A program made the position numbers and the translations under genes. The notes beneath the pieces are model-generated. The model saw nothing but the letters and a program-made list of their open reading frames with translations, was not told the origin of the DNA and ran no database searches. Shown here one piece after another: positions 1-7,642 of a DNA stretch of 64,000 nucleotides. The stretch's first letter is position 1; each line of letters opens with the position of its first letter. The stretch comes from Ferrimonas lipolytica. GTDB taxonomy: Bacteria > Pseudomonadota > Gammaproteobacteria > Enterobacterales > Shewanellaceae. The stretch covers positions 2,666,001 to 2,730,000 of the forward strand of contig NZ_CP051180.1 in assembly GCF_012295575.1 (NCBI RefSeq), in the 5' to 3' direction.

Positions 1-843
1 CGGATCAAGCTGCCGCCAACCAGCGAGCGCATCGACGAAGTAAAGAACGCCATGCGCAAAAATGGCCTCCACAGTGTGTGTGAGGAAGCCAGCTGCCCTA
101 ACCTAAGCGAATGCTTTAACCATGGCACCGCCACCTTCATGATCCTTGGCGCCATCTGTACCCGTCGCTGTCCATTTTGCGATGTGGCCCACGGCCGGCC
201 GCTCAAACCCGACGCCGAAGAGCCAGCCAAACTGGCACGCACCATTCGCGATATGAAGTTAAAGTACGTGGTGCTAACCTCTGTTGATCGCGATGACTTA
301 CGTGACGGCGGCGCTCAGCACTTTGCCGACTGTGTTCGCGAGATCCGCGCCCTCAACCCACATATTAAGATTGAGATATTGGTGCCAGACTTCCGTGGTC
401 GCATCGATAAGGCACTGGATATTCTCAGCCAAAGCCCACCGGATGTGTTTAATCACAACCTGGAAACGGCGCCGCGCTTGTATCGCCAAGCACGCCCTGG
501 GGCAAGCTACCAGTGGAGCTTGGATCTACTGAAGAAATTTAAGCAACGTCACCCAGACGTACCGACTAAATCTGGCATCATGGTTGGCCTAGGAGAAGAG
601 AACGAAGAGATTGAACAGATCCTGCGTGATCTTCGTGCCCACGACGTCACCATGCTAACCCTTGGTCAATACCTGCAACCAAGCCGTCACCACCTGCCAG
701 TGAAACGCTACGTCTCTCCGGCGGAGTTCGATGAGTTTAAGCTGTACGCCGAGAGTATCGGTTTTGACCACGCCGCTTGTGGCCCATTGGTGCGCTCCAG
801 CTATCATGCTGATCTGCAGGCGCAGGGGAAAGAGGTGAAGTAA
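1..843 (+). CDS. lipA: Lipoyl synthase, 5'-truncated by window edge
   Basis: Radical-SAM enzyme that inserts two sulfurs into octanoyl groups on lipoyl domains (lipoate synthesis, cytoplasm). The frame is open from base 1, so the gene starts upstream; about 280 of the usual ~320 residues are present. Visible are the auxiliary-cluster cysteines around [13 protein letters not shown], the radical-SAM motif [10 protein letters not shown], and the typical C-terminal RSSYHAD segment with its conserved serine. The residues match E. coli LipA closely throughout. A strong intrinsic terminator follows 23 bp after the stop, so this is the end of its operon. lipB would be expected upstream, outside the window. 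Confidence 0.97.
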   Translation, partial: RIKLPPTSERIDEVKNAMRKNGLHSVCEEASCPNLSECFNHGTATFMILGAICTRRCPFCDVAHGRPLKPDAEEPAKLARTIRDMKLKYVVLTSVDRDDLRDGGAQHFADCVREIRALNPHIKIEILVPDFRGRIDKALDILSQSPPDVFNHNLETAPRLYRQARPGASYQWSLDLLKKFKQRHPDVPTKSGIMVGLGEENEEIEQILRDLRAHDVTMLTLGQYLQPSRHHLPVKRYVSPAEFDEFKLYAESIGFDHAACGPLVRSSYHADLQAQGKEVK

Positions 844-865
844 CCATCTCCTTAGGTTTCGAGCT

Positions 866-901
866 AAACAACAAACCCGCCAATAGGCGGGTTTGTTGTT
901 T
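866..901 (+). terminator. Intrinsic terminator of lipA
   Basis: A perfect stem of 16 bp (arms 866-881 and 886-901) encloses the loop AATA. The arm ends are A-rich on one side and T-rich on the other (GGCGGGTTTGTTGTTT), so it could work in both directions. Confidence 0.9.
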
Positions 902-1099
902 CATAAACTTGAAACAGCTAGCGAACGTGAGCCTAAAATGTGCGGCTGAATTTGATGAGGCGGCGATAAATCGTTGCCATCAACAATTTAAGTTGATGGA
1001 AGCAATAGCACAGCAAATCTAGCCCAACTTAACACTCGATTAGCTAAGCAATACCGCTGACATTGTTCTGAGGTTATGCCCATTCCAGCAATAGGTATG

Positions 1100-1552
1100 C
1101 TAGCTAAAGCTGTAGGACATCAACAACGCGTCTTCGCGGTCGCCCTTAGCGATTGCTGGGTAATAGCCTTTGCGGACGCTGTCTTGGTTAAAGCCACTCT
1201 TGTTATACAGAGCAATTGCGGCGCTATTACCAGCGCGTACCTCAAGAAAACACACTGCGGCGTCGCGTTGTTCGGCTTGCGTAATGCCTCGCTGCAGCAG
1301 TTGTTGCCCCAACCCCTTGCCCTGCAGTGCAGGGCTAACGCAGATGTTGACCAAGGTCAGTTCATCCAATACCTGCTGGAATAGATAAAAGCCAGCGGGT
1401 TTGCCATCTACCCGCATCAACTCGCCCCAATAGTTGCCCATTAAGCAGCTGTAGAGGTTGGATTCGCTCCACGGTAAGGGATGGCATGCTTGCTCCAATA
1501 CCCAAAAATCGTCAAACCGCTGGGGGGAAGCTGCTTGAAAGGTTACAACCAT
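1100..1552 (-). CDS. rimI: Ribosomal protein S18 alanine N-acetyltransferase
   Basis: GNAT-fold enzyme that acetylates the N-terminal alanine of ribosomal protein bS18. At 150 aa it matches the family size (E. coli 148). The acetyl-CoA loop is visible as QGKGLGQQLL near the middle, preceded by the VNICVSP strand, with the ALYNKSGF segment of the GNAT C-terminal half following. Its start overlaps the end of holD by 10 bp on the same strand, reproducing the conserved holD-rimI order of gammaproteobacteria and indicating co-transcription and probable translational coupling. Confidence 0.95.
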   Translation of the reverse strand: MVVTFQAASPQRFDDFWVLEQACHPLPWSESNLYSCLMGNYWGELMRVDGKPAGFYLFQQVLDELTLVNICVSPALQGKGLGQQLLQRGITQAEQRDAAVCFLEVRAGNSAAIALYNKSGFNQDSVRKGYYPAIAKGDREDALLMSYSFS

Positions 1553-1890
1553 GATTGCAGTCTCTGCCAGAGGCGACGCTTAGCGGCTGGTTCGGCGAGC
1601 TCAGCTAAGGTGGCGGTGTTCAAATGGGTCGGTCGTGTTGGCATATCGTGTTTTAACTGCCAATAGCGTTTGGCTTTAACCGTTGCTTGCTCCGGCGCGA
1701 CCTTACATTGGCTTGGCTCAAGTTGCAGCAACGCTAACACATCTAGGATCAGCGGGTGCTGAAGGGCGCTGTCATCGACGTTAACCAAGCACAATTCTGC
1801 CGGCTTTTCTGGCACCACATAGGGGGTAATTCCCATCTGCTGCAGCACTGCTGTGTGCCGCAAAGAAAGTTTATTGGATAGTTTGCTCAT
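1543..1890 (-). CDS. holD: DNA polymerase III psi subunit
   Basis: Small clamp-loader-associated subunit that bridges the chi subunit to the gamma/tau complex. It is 115 aa, somewhat shorter than E. coli HolD (137 aa), which is normal for this fast-evolving family. The N-terminal segment RHTAVLQQMGITPYVV aligns with the E. coli chi-binding N terminus (LQQLGITQW), and the middle LILDVLALLQLEPSQ matches the psi core. Position immediately before and overlapping rimI supports the call. Confidence 0.9.
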   Translation of the reverse strand: MSKLSNKLSLRHTAVLQQMGITPYVVPEKPAELCLVNVDDSALQHPLILDVLALLQLEPSQCKVAPEQATVKAKRYWQLKHDMPTRPTHLNTATLAELAEPAAKRRLWQRLQSWL

Positions 1891-1980
1891 GGCGGCAAAG
1901 ATACCATGATTTAAGGACGATACGCAGTCTCCCCCGTTATTTCAGCGCAATTACCCCATTGTAATATCGTCTTAGCGAAA

Positions 1981-2211
1981 GGCCGTGTCGTAGTTAGCTG
2001 TTGAGTTTTTTCTCAAGCCTTCGGCTGTAGCGGTTGCGGTGCTTTTAGGTGGCTATGTCGCGATGGCGACGGCCCCAAAAGGGGCAGCTTCGCAACACAC
2101 TCCAATGCGGCAGTAAATCAACGGCGATAGGGCTGTACCCCTTGTTTCGAGGCTAACCTAGCTGGTGCCTTAACGGTATTGGCAAAAACAACACTGAGTT
2201 AGCACACAACC
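1981..2211 (-). mobile_element. MITE-like repeat, copy A
   Basis: 231-bp member of the dispersed family described in the findings, inverted relative to copies B-G. The ends read GGCCGTGTCGTAGTTAGCTG at 1981 and, on the minus strand, GGTTGTGTGCTAACTCAGTG from 2211. It is flanked by TAGCGAAA and TAACGAAA (7 of 8 identical), a probable 8-bp target duplication. The interior is more diverged than in other copies. It fills half of the 477-bp gap between holD and the next gene; I see no gene in the rest. Confidence 0.85.
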
Positions 2212-2367
2212 TAACGAAACACCTTCACTTGGTCTCTGCCGCGACTGCACATTTCCTGCAAGTTGTGTTGTTAACCTGCTAAGCAACGCTGCGGCATGAC
2301 GCTTCAGCGTGCTATTGACCAGCAATAGGTCGCCGGCCCCGCCTTAAAAAGTAAAGGAATCACAACT

Positions 2368-2835
2368 ATGATCAATTCAGTTAGTTCATCGACGTACAGC
2401 CAAATGCAGCCAACGCGCCAAACTGAAACCCCAATGAGCGACGAACAAAAGCAGCTTGTTACTGATACGCTGTCCAACTATGACTCAGATAACCTCAGCA
2501 GCTCAGACGCTATCGCCATCACCGAAGCCTTTGCCGAAGCGGGCATTAACCCAAGCCAAGAGCTGGCAACGATGATGACCGACACCGGCTTTGATGCCGC
2601 CAGCATTGGCGATCAGGCCAAGGCCGGTAATCCACCACCGCCACCACCATCAAGCAGCGAAACAGTTGCAAGCCTCGATATCTCCGATGAGATGGCAACC
2701 GAATTAAGTAGCTTACTCGACAGCTATGCCAGTGGTACTCTTTCCGATGAGGCAAAAGCGGAGACATTAACCTCAATTCAAGCCATTTTTGCCCAGACAG
2801 CTCCAGAAAACGGACTGGTCGACGTCACTGCTTAA
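2368..2835 (+). CDS. Uncharacterised Ser/Asp-rich protein before baeSR
   Basis: 155-aa acidic protein that I do not recognise by name. It has no signal peptide or membrane segment. A low-complexity Ser/Thr-rich start is followed by two similar helical blocks, around residues 25-75 and 100-150, with a run of six prolines (PPPPPP) between them. The two halves share a pattern of the type LLDSYASGTLSDEAKAETL, suggesting an internal duplication or degenerate EF-hand-like helical repeats (inference). AAAGGA lies nine bases before the ATG. The sensor kinase gene starts 31 bp downstream on the same strand, so it is probably part of that operon and may be a target or accessory of the system. Confidence 0.65.
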   Translation: MINSVSSSTYSQMQPTRQTETPMSDEQKQLVTDTLSNYDSDNLSSSDAIAITEAFAEAGINPSQELATMMTDTGFDAASIGDQAKAGNPPPPPPSSSETVASLDISDEMATELSSLLDSYASGTLSDEAKAETLTSIQAIFAQTAPENGLVDVTA

Positions 2836-2866
2836 CCACGTTCAGCTCCCAATTACAGGTTCATTA

Positions 2867-4300
2867 ATGACGATATCGCATCGACTGCTAACCGCTTTTA
2901 TCGGCATCACTTTGATGGTGCTTAGCGCCACCTTACTGTTGGCTCGATGGAGCTTTGAATACGGCTTTCTCGACTACGTTAACGCGTTAGAGCAAAACCG
3001 CTTACAGCAGTTATCTGAAATCTTAGTTGAGGAGTATCGCAGCGCTGATAACAGCTGGCAGAATGTCGACTTTCACCGCCTCCGCCAGCTACTTCGGCAA
3101 GCCAACTTACCCCAACGCATTCCGTTGCCAACTCCGCCGCCGCGAGAGCAGGCGCGTGAGCAGGCGCGAGAGCAGGCGCGGCCGCGCCCACCTTTACCAA
3201 TGCCACCGCAAACCGTGCTGCTGGATAACGATGGTAATGTGATTGCCGGAGCCATAACCACGCCAGATAAACAGAATCCAATCGTGGTAGCTATCATGGT
3301 CGATGGCGTCCGGGTTGGTGAGTTGCATACCGCACCCAAACGCCATTTTGCTACGGCTCAAGAAACTGCGTTTTCACGACAGCAGCTGTCAACCAGTATG
3401 GTTATCGCTCTATTCTCTATCGTATTGGCGTTTATCGTTTCCATGTTGGTCACCCGCAAATTTTTAGCCCCTATTAATCGCATCGCCACCGGCGTGGCGA
3501 AGCTATCCAATGGCGATTACGACAGTCGCATCCACCAACCCCGTAAAGATGAGTTGGGACAACTTATGGCCGATGTTGACCATCTTGCAGTGGCTCTCAA
3601 TGAAGCCCAAAATGCCCGCAGAGCATGGTTTGCTAACATATCTCATGAGCTACGAACGCCCACTACGGTATTAGTAGGCGAACTTGAAGCACTGAAAGAT
3701 GGCGTGCGTCAATTGGATATGAATCAGATTGAATCGTTGTCGCAAGAGGCGCTGCGACTGCAACGCTTGATTGACGATCTCTATCAGTTATCGCTGTCTG
3801 AACTGGGAGCCCTTAACTACCACTTTGAATCGCTGGATTTCAGTTATTTGGTTAAGCAACAAGTGGCCAGTCTCAATCGTCAAGCGACACCATTAGGGAT
3901 AACCATCACCTGTCAGGTTGAGCCACATATTGTAATCAACGGCGACAATCAACGGATCCAACAACTGCTTAGCAACGTGATTCAAAATTCACTGGCCTAC
4001 ACCGATAAACCGGGGCTGATCTCTATCAAACTGGCAGTGCAAAAACAGCGCGTGGTCTTAGTGATAGAAGATACGCCGCCGGGTGTGACTCAAGCCGAGT
4101 GCGACAAACTATTTGAACCACTATATAGGCAAGAACAGTCCCGCAGTCGTCGTACCGCCGGCGGTGGGCTAGGGCTCGCTATCTGCACCAACATCGCTAA
4201 GGCACACCGAGGCAGCCTAGACGCCAGTCCGTCAAGCTTTGGTGGACTGCAAATGACCTTAACTCTACCAACTCAAAACGAGCAATTTAATGAGCAGTAA
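2867..4300 (+). CDS. baeS: BaeS-type envelope-stress sensor histidine kinase
   Basis: Inner-membrane sensor kinase, 477 aa from the chosen ATG at 2867 (AGG eight bases upstream; an in-frame start at 2789 would overlap the preceding gene). Order: TM1 (about residues 10-28), periplasmic sensor, TM2 (about 178-196), HAMP, dimerisation helix with the phospho-acceptor in ISHELRTP (His260), then an ATPase domain with the N box around QLLSNVIQNSLAYTD and a GGGLGLAI glycine motif. The FEYGFLDYVNALEQNRLQ region and the whole kinase core resemble E. coli BaeS. The periplasmic domain carries an unusual REQA tandem repeat. The stop overlaps baeR by 11 bp. Confidence 0.9.
   Translation: MTISHRLLTAFIGITLMVLSATLLLARWSFEYGFLDYVNALEQNRLQQLSEILVEEYRSADNSWQNVDFHRLRQLLRQANLPQRIPLPTPPPREQAREQAREQARPRPPLPMPPQTVLLDNDGNVIAGAITTPDKQNPIVVAIMVDGVRVGELHTAPKRHFATAQETAFSRQQLSTSMVIALFSIVLAFIVSMLVTRKFLAPINRIATGVAKLSNGDYDSRIHQPRKDELGQLMADVDHLAVALNEAQNARRAWFANISHELRTPTTVLVGELEALKDGVRQLDMNQIESLSQEALRLQRLIDDLYQLSLSELGALNYHFESLDFSYLVKQQVASLNRQATPLGITITCQVEPHIVINGDNQRIQQLLSNVIQNSLAYTDKPGLISIKLAVQKQRVVLVIEDTPPGVTQAECDKLFEPLYRQEQSRSRRTAGGGLGLAICTNIAKAHRGSLDASPSSFGGLQMTLTLPTQNEQFNEQ
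3146..3181 (+). repeat. Three 12-bp tandem repeats inside baeS
   Basis: GAGCAGGCGCGN occurs three times in tandem and in frame, encoding a repeated Arg-Glu-Gln-Ala unit in the periplasmic sensor domain, between a PTPPP stretch and another proline-rich stretch. The 12-bp period keeps the frame, so copy-number change would only lengthen or shorten the linker. Confidence 0.9.
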
Positions 4301-4979
4301 ACGTCTACTCATCATCGAAGATGAGGCCAAAATCGCCCAACTATTGAAAGACTACTTTGTGTTGGATGGCTATGATGTCTCGCTGTTGTTCGACGGCGCA
4401 GATGCCGTTGAAATCATAAGAGCCATGCAGCCAGATTGCGTTATTTTGGATCTGATGTTGCCGGTAAAAGACGGTTTAACCATCTGTAAGGAAGTTCGGC
4501 AGTTTTCGGAGGTGCCTATCATTATGGTTACCGCCAGAGTAGACGAAATTGACCGGCTGTTGGGGCTAGAGCTTGGAGCCGACGATTATGTCTGCAAGCC
4601 GTTTCTGCCGCGTGAAGTGGTCGCGCGAGTGAAAACCATCTTACGCCGAGTCAATCGGGCGGTCACTCAGGTTAACGATCACAACCAACTCAGTTACCGC
4701 GATCTCACGCTGCAGCTCGACCAATATTTGTGCCGCGTTGATGGACAAGCTATCGATCTCACTCCGGTCGAATTTAGGTTACTGCAGACGTTAGTAAAGC
4801 AACCTGGGCGAGTATTTTCTCGCGATGCGTTAATGTCGAGCTGCTATCAGGATGACCGTGTCGTCAGTGATCGCACCATCGACAGCCACATCAAAAATTT
4901 GCGTAAAAAGATGGTGGCGGTTAAATCGGGCTGTGACTACATCCACTCCATCTACGGCGTTGGTTACAAACTCGACTAG
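4290..4979 (+). CDS. baeR: BaeR-type response regulator
   Basis: OmpR/PhoB-class regulator, 229 aa: receiver domain (phospho-acceptor Asp54 in VILDLMLP, with acidic pocket residues in IIEDEAK and Lys in CKPF), a linker, and a C-terminal winged helix containing LTPVEFRLL, SDRTIDSHIKNLRKK and YGVGYKL. It matches E. coli BaeR strongly, including EIDRLLGLELGADDY. The start overlaps baeS by 11 bp, so the two are translationally coupled. By family knowledge it activates envelope-stress and efflux genes; no efflux pump is next to it here. Confidence 0.92.
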   Translation: MSSKRLLIIEDEAKIAQLLKDYFVLDGYDVSLLFDGADAVEIIRAMQPDCVILDLMLPVKDGLTICKEVRQFSEVPIIMVTARVDEIDRLLGLELGADDYVCKPFLPREVVARVKTILRRVNRAVTQVNDHNQLSYRDLTLQLDQYLCRVDGQAIDLTPVEFRLLQTLVKQPGRVFSRDALMSSCYQDDRVVSDRTIDSHIKNLRKKMVAVKSGCDYIHSIYGVGYKLD

Positions 4980-5073
4980 GTGCAACTCCACCATTTCTGC
5001 ACAATCTCTCCATGTTGACTCTGAGTTGTCTCGATACGCTAACAACTCCTTGAGTCACCATCGGAGCTATTCC

Positions 5074-5340
5074 ATGCCTACTGTTATTCAACTCTGTAAA
5101 TACACCGCCCTAATTGGGCTGATGCTCTCAACTATCAACGTGGCAACGGCCCGCGATGGCGGTCCTCGTAATGGGCCACCAGAAGAAGCGTTGCAAGCTT
5201 GCGTGGAGTTGTCCGAAGGTGACAGTTGTAGCTTTGAAGGTCGCCGTGGCGAGGCCATTGAAGGGCAATGCATCGTGATTAAACAAGAGGACAACGATGG
5301 GCTCGCGTGCAAACCAGACTCCGCCCCAGAGCGGCGTTAA
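5074..5340 (+). CDS. Small secreted cysteine-containing protein
   Basis: 88-aa protein with a clear Sec signal (hydrophobic core about residues 10-24, likely cleavage after ATA near residue 26). The mature part of about 60 residues has four cysteines in the pattern ACVELSEGDSCSF...GQC...LAC, a short motif recurring in small exported proteobacterial proteins of unknown function; two disulfides are likely. The start is fixed by GGAG seven bases upstream. It lies 94 bp after baeR on the same strand and may belong to the BaeR regulon or operon (inference). I do not know its function. Confidence 0.75.
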   Translation: MPTVIQLCKYTALIGLMLSTINVATARDGGPRNGPPEEALQACVELSEGDSCSFEGRRGEAIEGQCIVIKQEDNDGLACKPDSAPERR

Positions 5341-5551
5341 TCCTAGGCTGAAATCGCCCCTGCAAAATCGGTTTCAGGTTAGCCATGAGCACGGTTTATT
5401 AACCTAGGCCGTGTTCGACTTGCTCATTCATTAGCCCAGATGGTGCCAAGCTTCATTATTTTCCCCACTGCAGCAAAAGATCAAACCCCTAAAGCAGCCT
5501 TTTCCGTCAACATTTGTTACTTTGTCCACAGTAAAAATTAAGGACTCTGCA

Positions 5552-6157
5552 ATGAAAATCACTAAGTGGATACCGTTACTCGGTGTTATCGCCCTATTCC
5601 AAGCCAGCGCCGACCAAACCATTGAGTTAGTCGATGGTCGCCACATCCTGCTGAAAGACAACTTTACTTGGGAATATGTGCCCAAAGCACAACCTGAAGC
5701 GTCGGTTAATCCAACAGCAGTGGCTGCTACCAATTTGGCTGCACCCGCTCCCGCACCCGTTGTCGTGCCAGTGGTAACAACGGTCATTCCAGCCAAGAAA
5801 ACCATAGCCTTTAGCCCTGGTCAATCAAGCAGCATCTTACAAACCGAGCAGTCTGATTACACCGTGGTATTGGCACCACCAAAGTGGGACGGTGATGAGC
5901 TTGTTATTCCAACCGAGATTTACAACAACGCGATTCAGCCGTTGATTGAACTGGATCTAAAAGTGGAAATTTACGGTGAAAACGGCCAGCTACTGCATAG
6001 CGATGAGTTCCCGGTATGGCGCTCGATCAAGCGTATGGCCAATACCTATCTTCGCCCGGGCCAGAACGAAATCGGCACGGCTATTAAGATAGAATTACCA
6101 AAGCAGGGTAAATACAGCATCACGGCCTCGATTAGCGATATAACTACTCGCGGTTAA
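5552..6157 (+). CDS. Periplasmic protein, DUF3157-like
   Basis: 201 aa from the ATG at 5552 (AAGGA upstream). A Sec signal covers residues 1-19 (core WIPLLGVIALF, cleavage near ASA). The mature N terminus QTIELVDGRHILLKDNFTWE is the small DGR..L.DNFTW module seen in DUF3157-type proteins of Vibrio and Shewanella. A Pro/Ala/Val-rich linker (about residues 45-85) then leads to a C-terminal beta-rich domain (about 95-200). Function is unknown. It has its own upstream gap of over 200 bp, so it is probably an independent transcript. Confidence 0.7.
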   Translation: MKITKWIPLLGVIALFQASADQTIELVDGRHILLKDNFTWEYVPKAQPEASVNPTAVAATNLAAPAPAPVVVPVVTTVIPAKKTIAFSPGQSSSILQTEQSDYTVVLAPPKWDGDELVIPTEIYNNAIQPLIELDLKVEIYGENGQLLHSDEFPVWRSIKRMANTYLRPGQNEIGTAIKIELPKQGKYSITASISDITTRG

Positions 6158-6168
6158 TCTAGGCGTTA

Positions 6169-6205
6169 ACGGTTGAGTACGGCGCAAAGAGCGCGGCTCA
6201 ACCGT
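6169..6205 (+). terminator. Hairpin after the DUF3157-like gene
   Basis: Perfect 9-bp stem ACGGTTGAG/CTCAACCGT lies 12 bp after the stop codon. There is no T-tract, so it may be a weak terminator or an mRNA 3'-end stabiliser. Confidence 0.45.
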
Positions 6206-6362
6206 CATGGCCCTACTCTGCACTTCAATCAATTCAGAGCCTATTAGAAAGCCACTACACCATTATTTTTGGTTGTATAATGCAGGCTTAGGCCAACACA
6301 TTTACATCAGCATGATTACCATAGGCTGATCGTTTCCTCACTTAAAACAGAGCTATTCCCAT

Positions 6363-6680
6363 ATGAAGTCTTATTCTGACATTGCTGAATTAATTGAATC
6401 GTTAGAGTCTCAAGTTCGTGCCCTCAATGACGAAATTAACACCCTTAAGCAAGAGCCAAAAAGCTTCAACGAGCAGGTGATTTTTAAGTACATCGATACC
6501 GGTAGCACCGGCAAAACCAAAGACTTCGTTCGCTCGTTAGAGGTCAAGTCGGATCGCGGAACCCTATATTCATCAGGGGATGTTAGTAAGCTAATTAAGA
6601 ACGGTGCAGACGATATCTCGCCAGAGCTGCTGGCCATCGCCCGAAAGGTGGTTCATATGAAGAAGAAACAGGGCAAGTAA
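6363..6680 (+). CDS. Uncharacterised 105-aa protein with N-terminal coiled coil
   Basis: I do not recognise this protein. Residues 5-32 (IAELIESLESQVRALNDEI) form a heptad-like coiled coil; the rest is a compact basic domain ending in a lysine-rich tail. There is no signal peptide or membrane segment, so it is probably cytoplasmic. The ribosome-binding site is weak. A TATAAT hexamer at 6276-6281 could be its promoter -10, but no convincing -35 accompanies it. It stands alone between the DUF3157-like gene and the IS remnant. Confidence 0.6.
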   Translation: MKSYSDIAELIESLESQVRALNDEINTLKQEPKSFNEQVIFKYIDTGSTGKTKDFVRSLEVKSDRGTLYSSGDVSKLIKNGADDISPELLAIARKVVHMKKKQGK

Positions 6681-6801
6681 GCCCGTTACATCGACATATG
6701 CCCAGGTGTGGTAGCAATCAACACCGGTAGGTCCCCTCCCCGGCAACTAACTGGTGTCAAAAGTAGAATTTCCTCGCAAATTAAACGCATGAGATTCGAA
6801 A

Positions 6802-7071
6802 GTGAAAAAATCGCGTTATACGGACAGTCTGGTCATTGTCAAGCAAACGGAAGCTGGAACGCCAGTTCCTGAGCTTTGCCGCGAGCATGACATGAACAGC
6901 GCCACCTTTTATAAGTGCCGATAGAAATGTGGTGGCATGGATGCTTCCCTAATGGCTCGGATGAAAGAGCTTGAAGAGGAAAAACGACGCCTCAAAAAGA
7001 TGTATGCCGATGAACACCTCAAGGCCGAGAGCATTCAGGAATCCATGGCCAAGAGTGTTGAAGCCCTTTGA
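6802..7071 (+). pseudogene. IS3-family transposase OrfA remnant
   Basis: The frame from the GTG at 6802 begins VKKSRYTDSLVIVKQ and continues with a helix-turn-helix like PELCREHDMNSATFYK and a leucine-zipper-like segment (MKELEEEKRRLKKMYAD), the signature of IS3-family OrfA proteins (about 88 aa). An in-frame TAG at 6922-6924 replaces the residue just before KCGGM, so the gene is dead. The sequence TGGTGTCAAAAGTAGAATTT about 50 bp upstream may be the remains of the left inverted repeat (inference). Confidence 0.8.
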
Positions 7072-7183
7072 GTGTCGAACGTTTGCTCAGCAGTTAGTAG
7101 CTCGCCATGACGTCATTATCAACTATGCCTGTCAGGCATTTTCAGTCAATAAAACTTGTGTAGAAGGCATGAGACCTACCTGA
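7056..7183 (+). pseudogene. IS3-family OrfB N-terminal fragment
   Basis: In a different frame, directly after OrfA, the peptide KPFECRTFAQQLVARH followed by ACQAFSVNKTCVEGMR resembles the N terminus of IS3-family OrfB (typically ...RACRAFGVSETCYRY). It stops at 7183. The DDE catalytic domain is absent, so the element is a truncated remnant of about 400 bp. Confidence 0.65.
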
Positions 7184-7642
7184 AATGACCTTAAGGTTGC
7201 GCCTTCAAAACTACTTTATAGTAAGGTTTAATCGGCATCACCAACGACAACTTATCTATGTGACCAAGCGCTTTCCTGCGATGCTGAGTAACTCTGCAGC
7301 TGCTTTTCCGAATTCAAATTTGGTGGTTCGAATTAAGTGAGGTCAAATGTGAGCAATCACCTGCATTAACTCAGAACTGGCATGCCTGTCGCGCCATAGG
7401 CAAAACCTATGCGTAAATGACTGCTAGATGTGAGTACTAAGACAAGTGTTCTTTTCACTTGGAACTCTACATTCAGGTGATGTTGAGAGTTTTTGGCAAC
7501 AAAGTTAAATCATTTACTGTTAGCAATACCCAGCTGTGAGCTGCTCCTAGTTCTGACACGCCAAGTTTCATTTAACCAATATAATCAGCTAGTTGTAAGT
7601 ATGATGTAGGGAACTAGGAAATTGGAATAAACTTGTGTCTCT
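7184..7642. other. Non-coding gap upstream of the sigma-54 activator
   Basis: About 460 bp with no gene I can support. It is A+T-rich near the activator start. A small hairpin CAAGTG/CACTTG lies at 7443-7461. No further transposase sequence is readable after 7183. Confidence 0.5.

Noticed and set aside
909-1022. Open frame of about 37 codons after lipA
   Set aside because: No start codon with ribosome-binding site, lies after a strong terminator, no recognisable family.
7443-7461. Small hairpin CAAGTG/CACTTG as terminator
   Set aside because: Only six base pairs and no T-tract.
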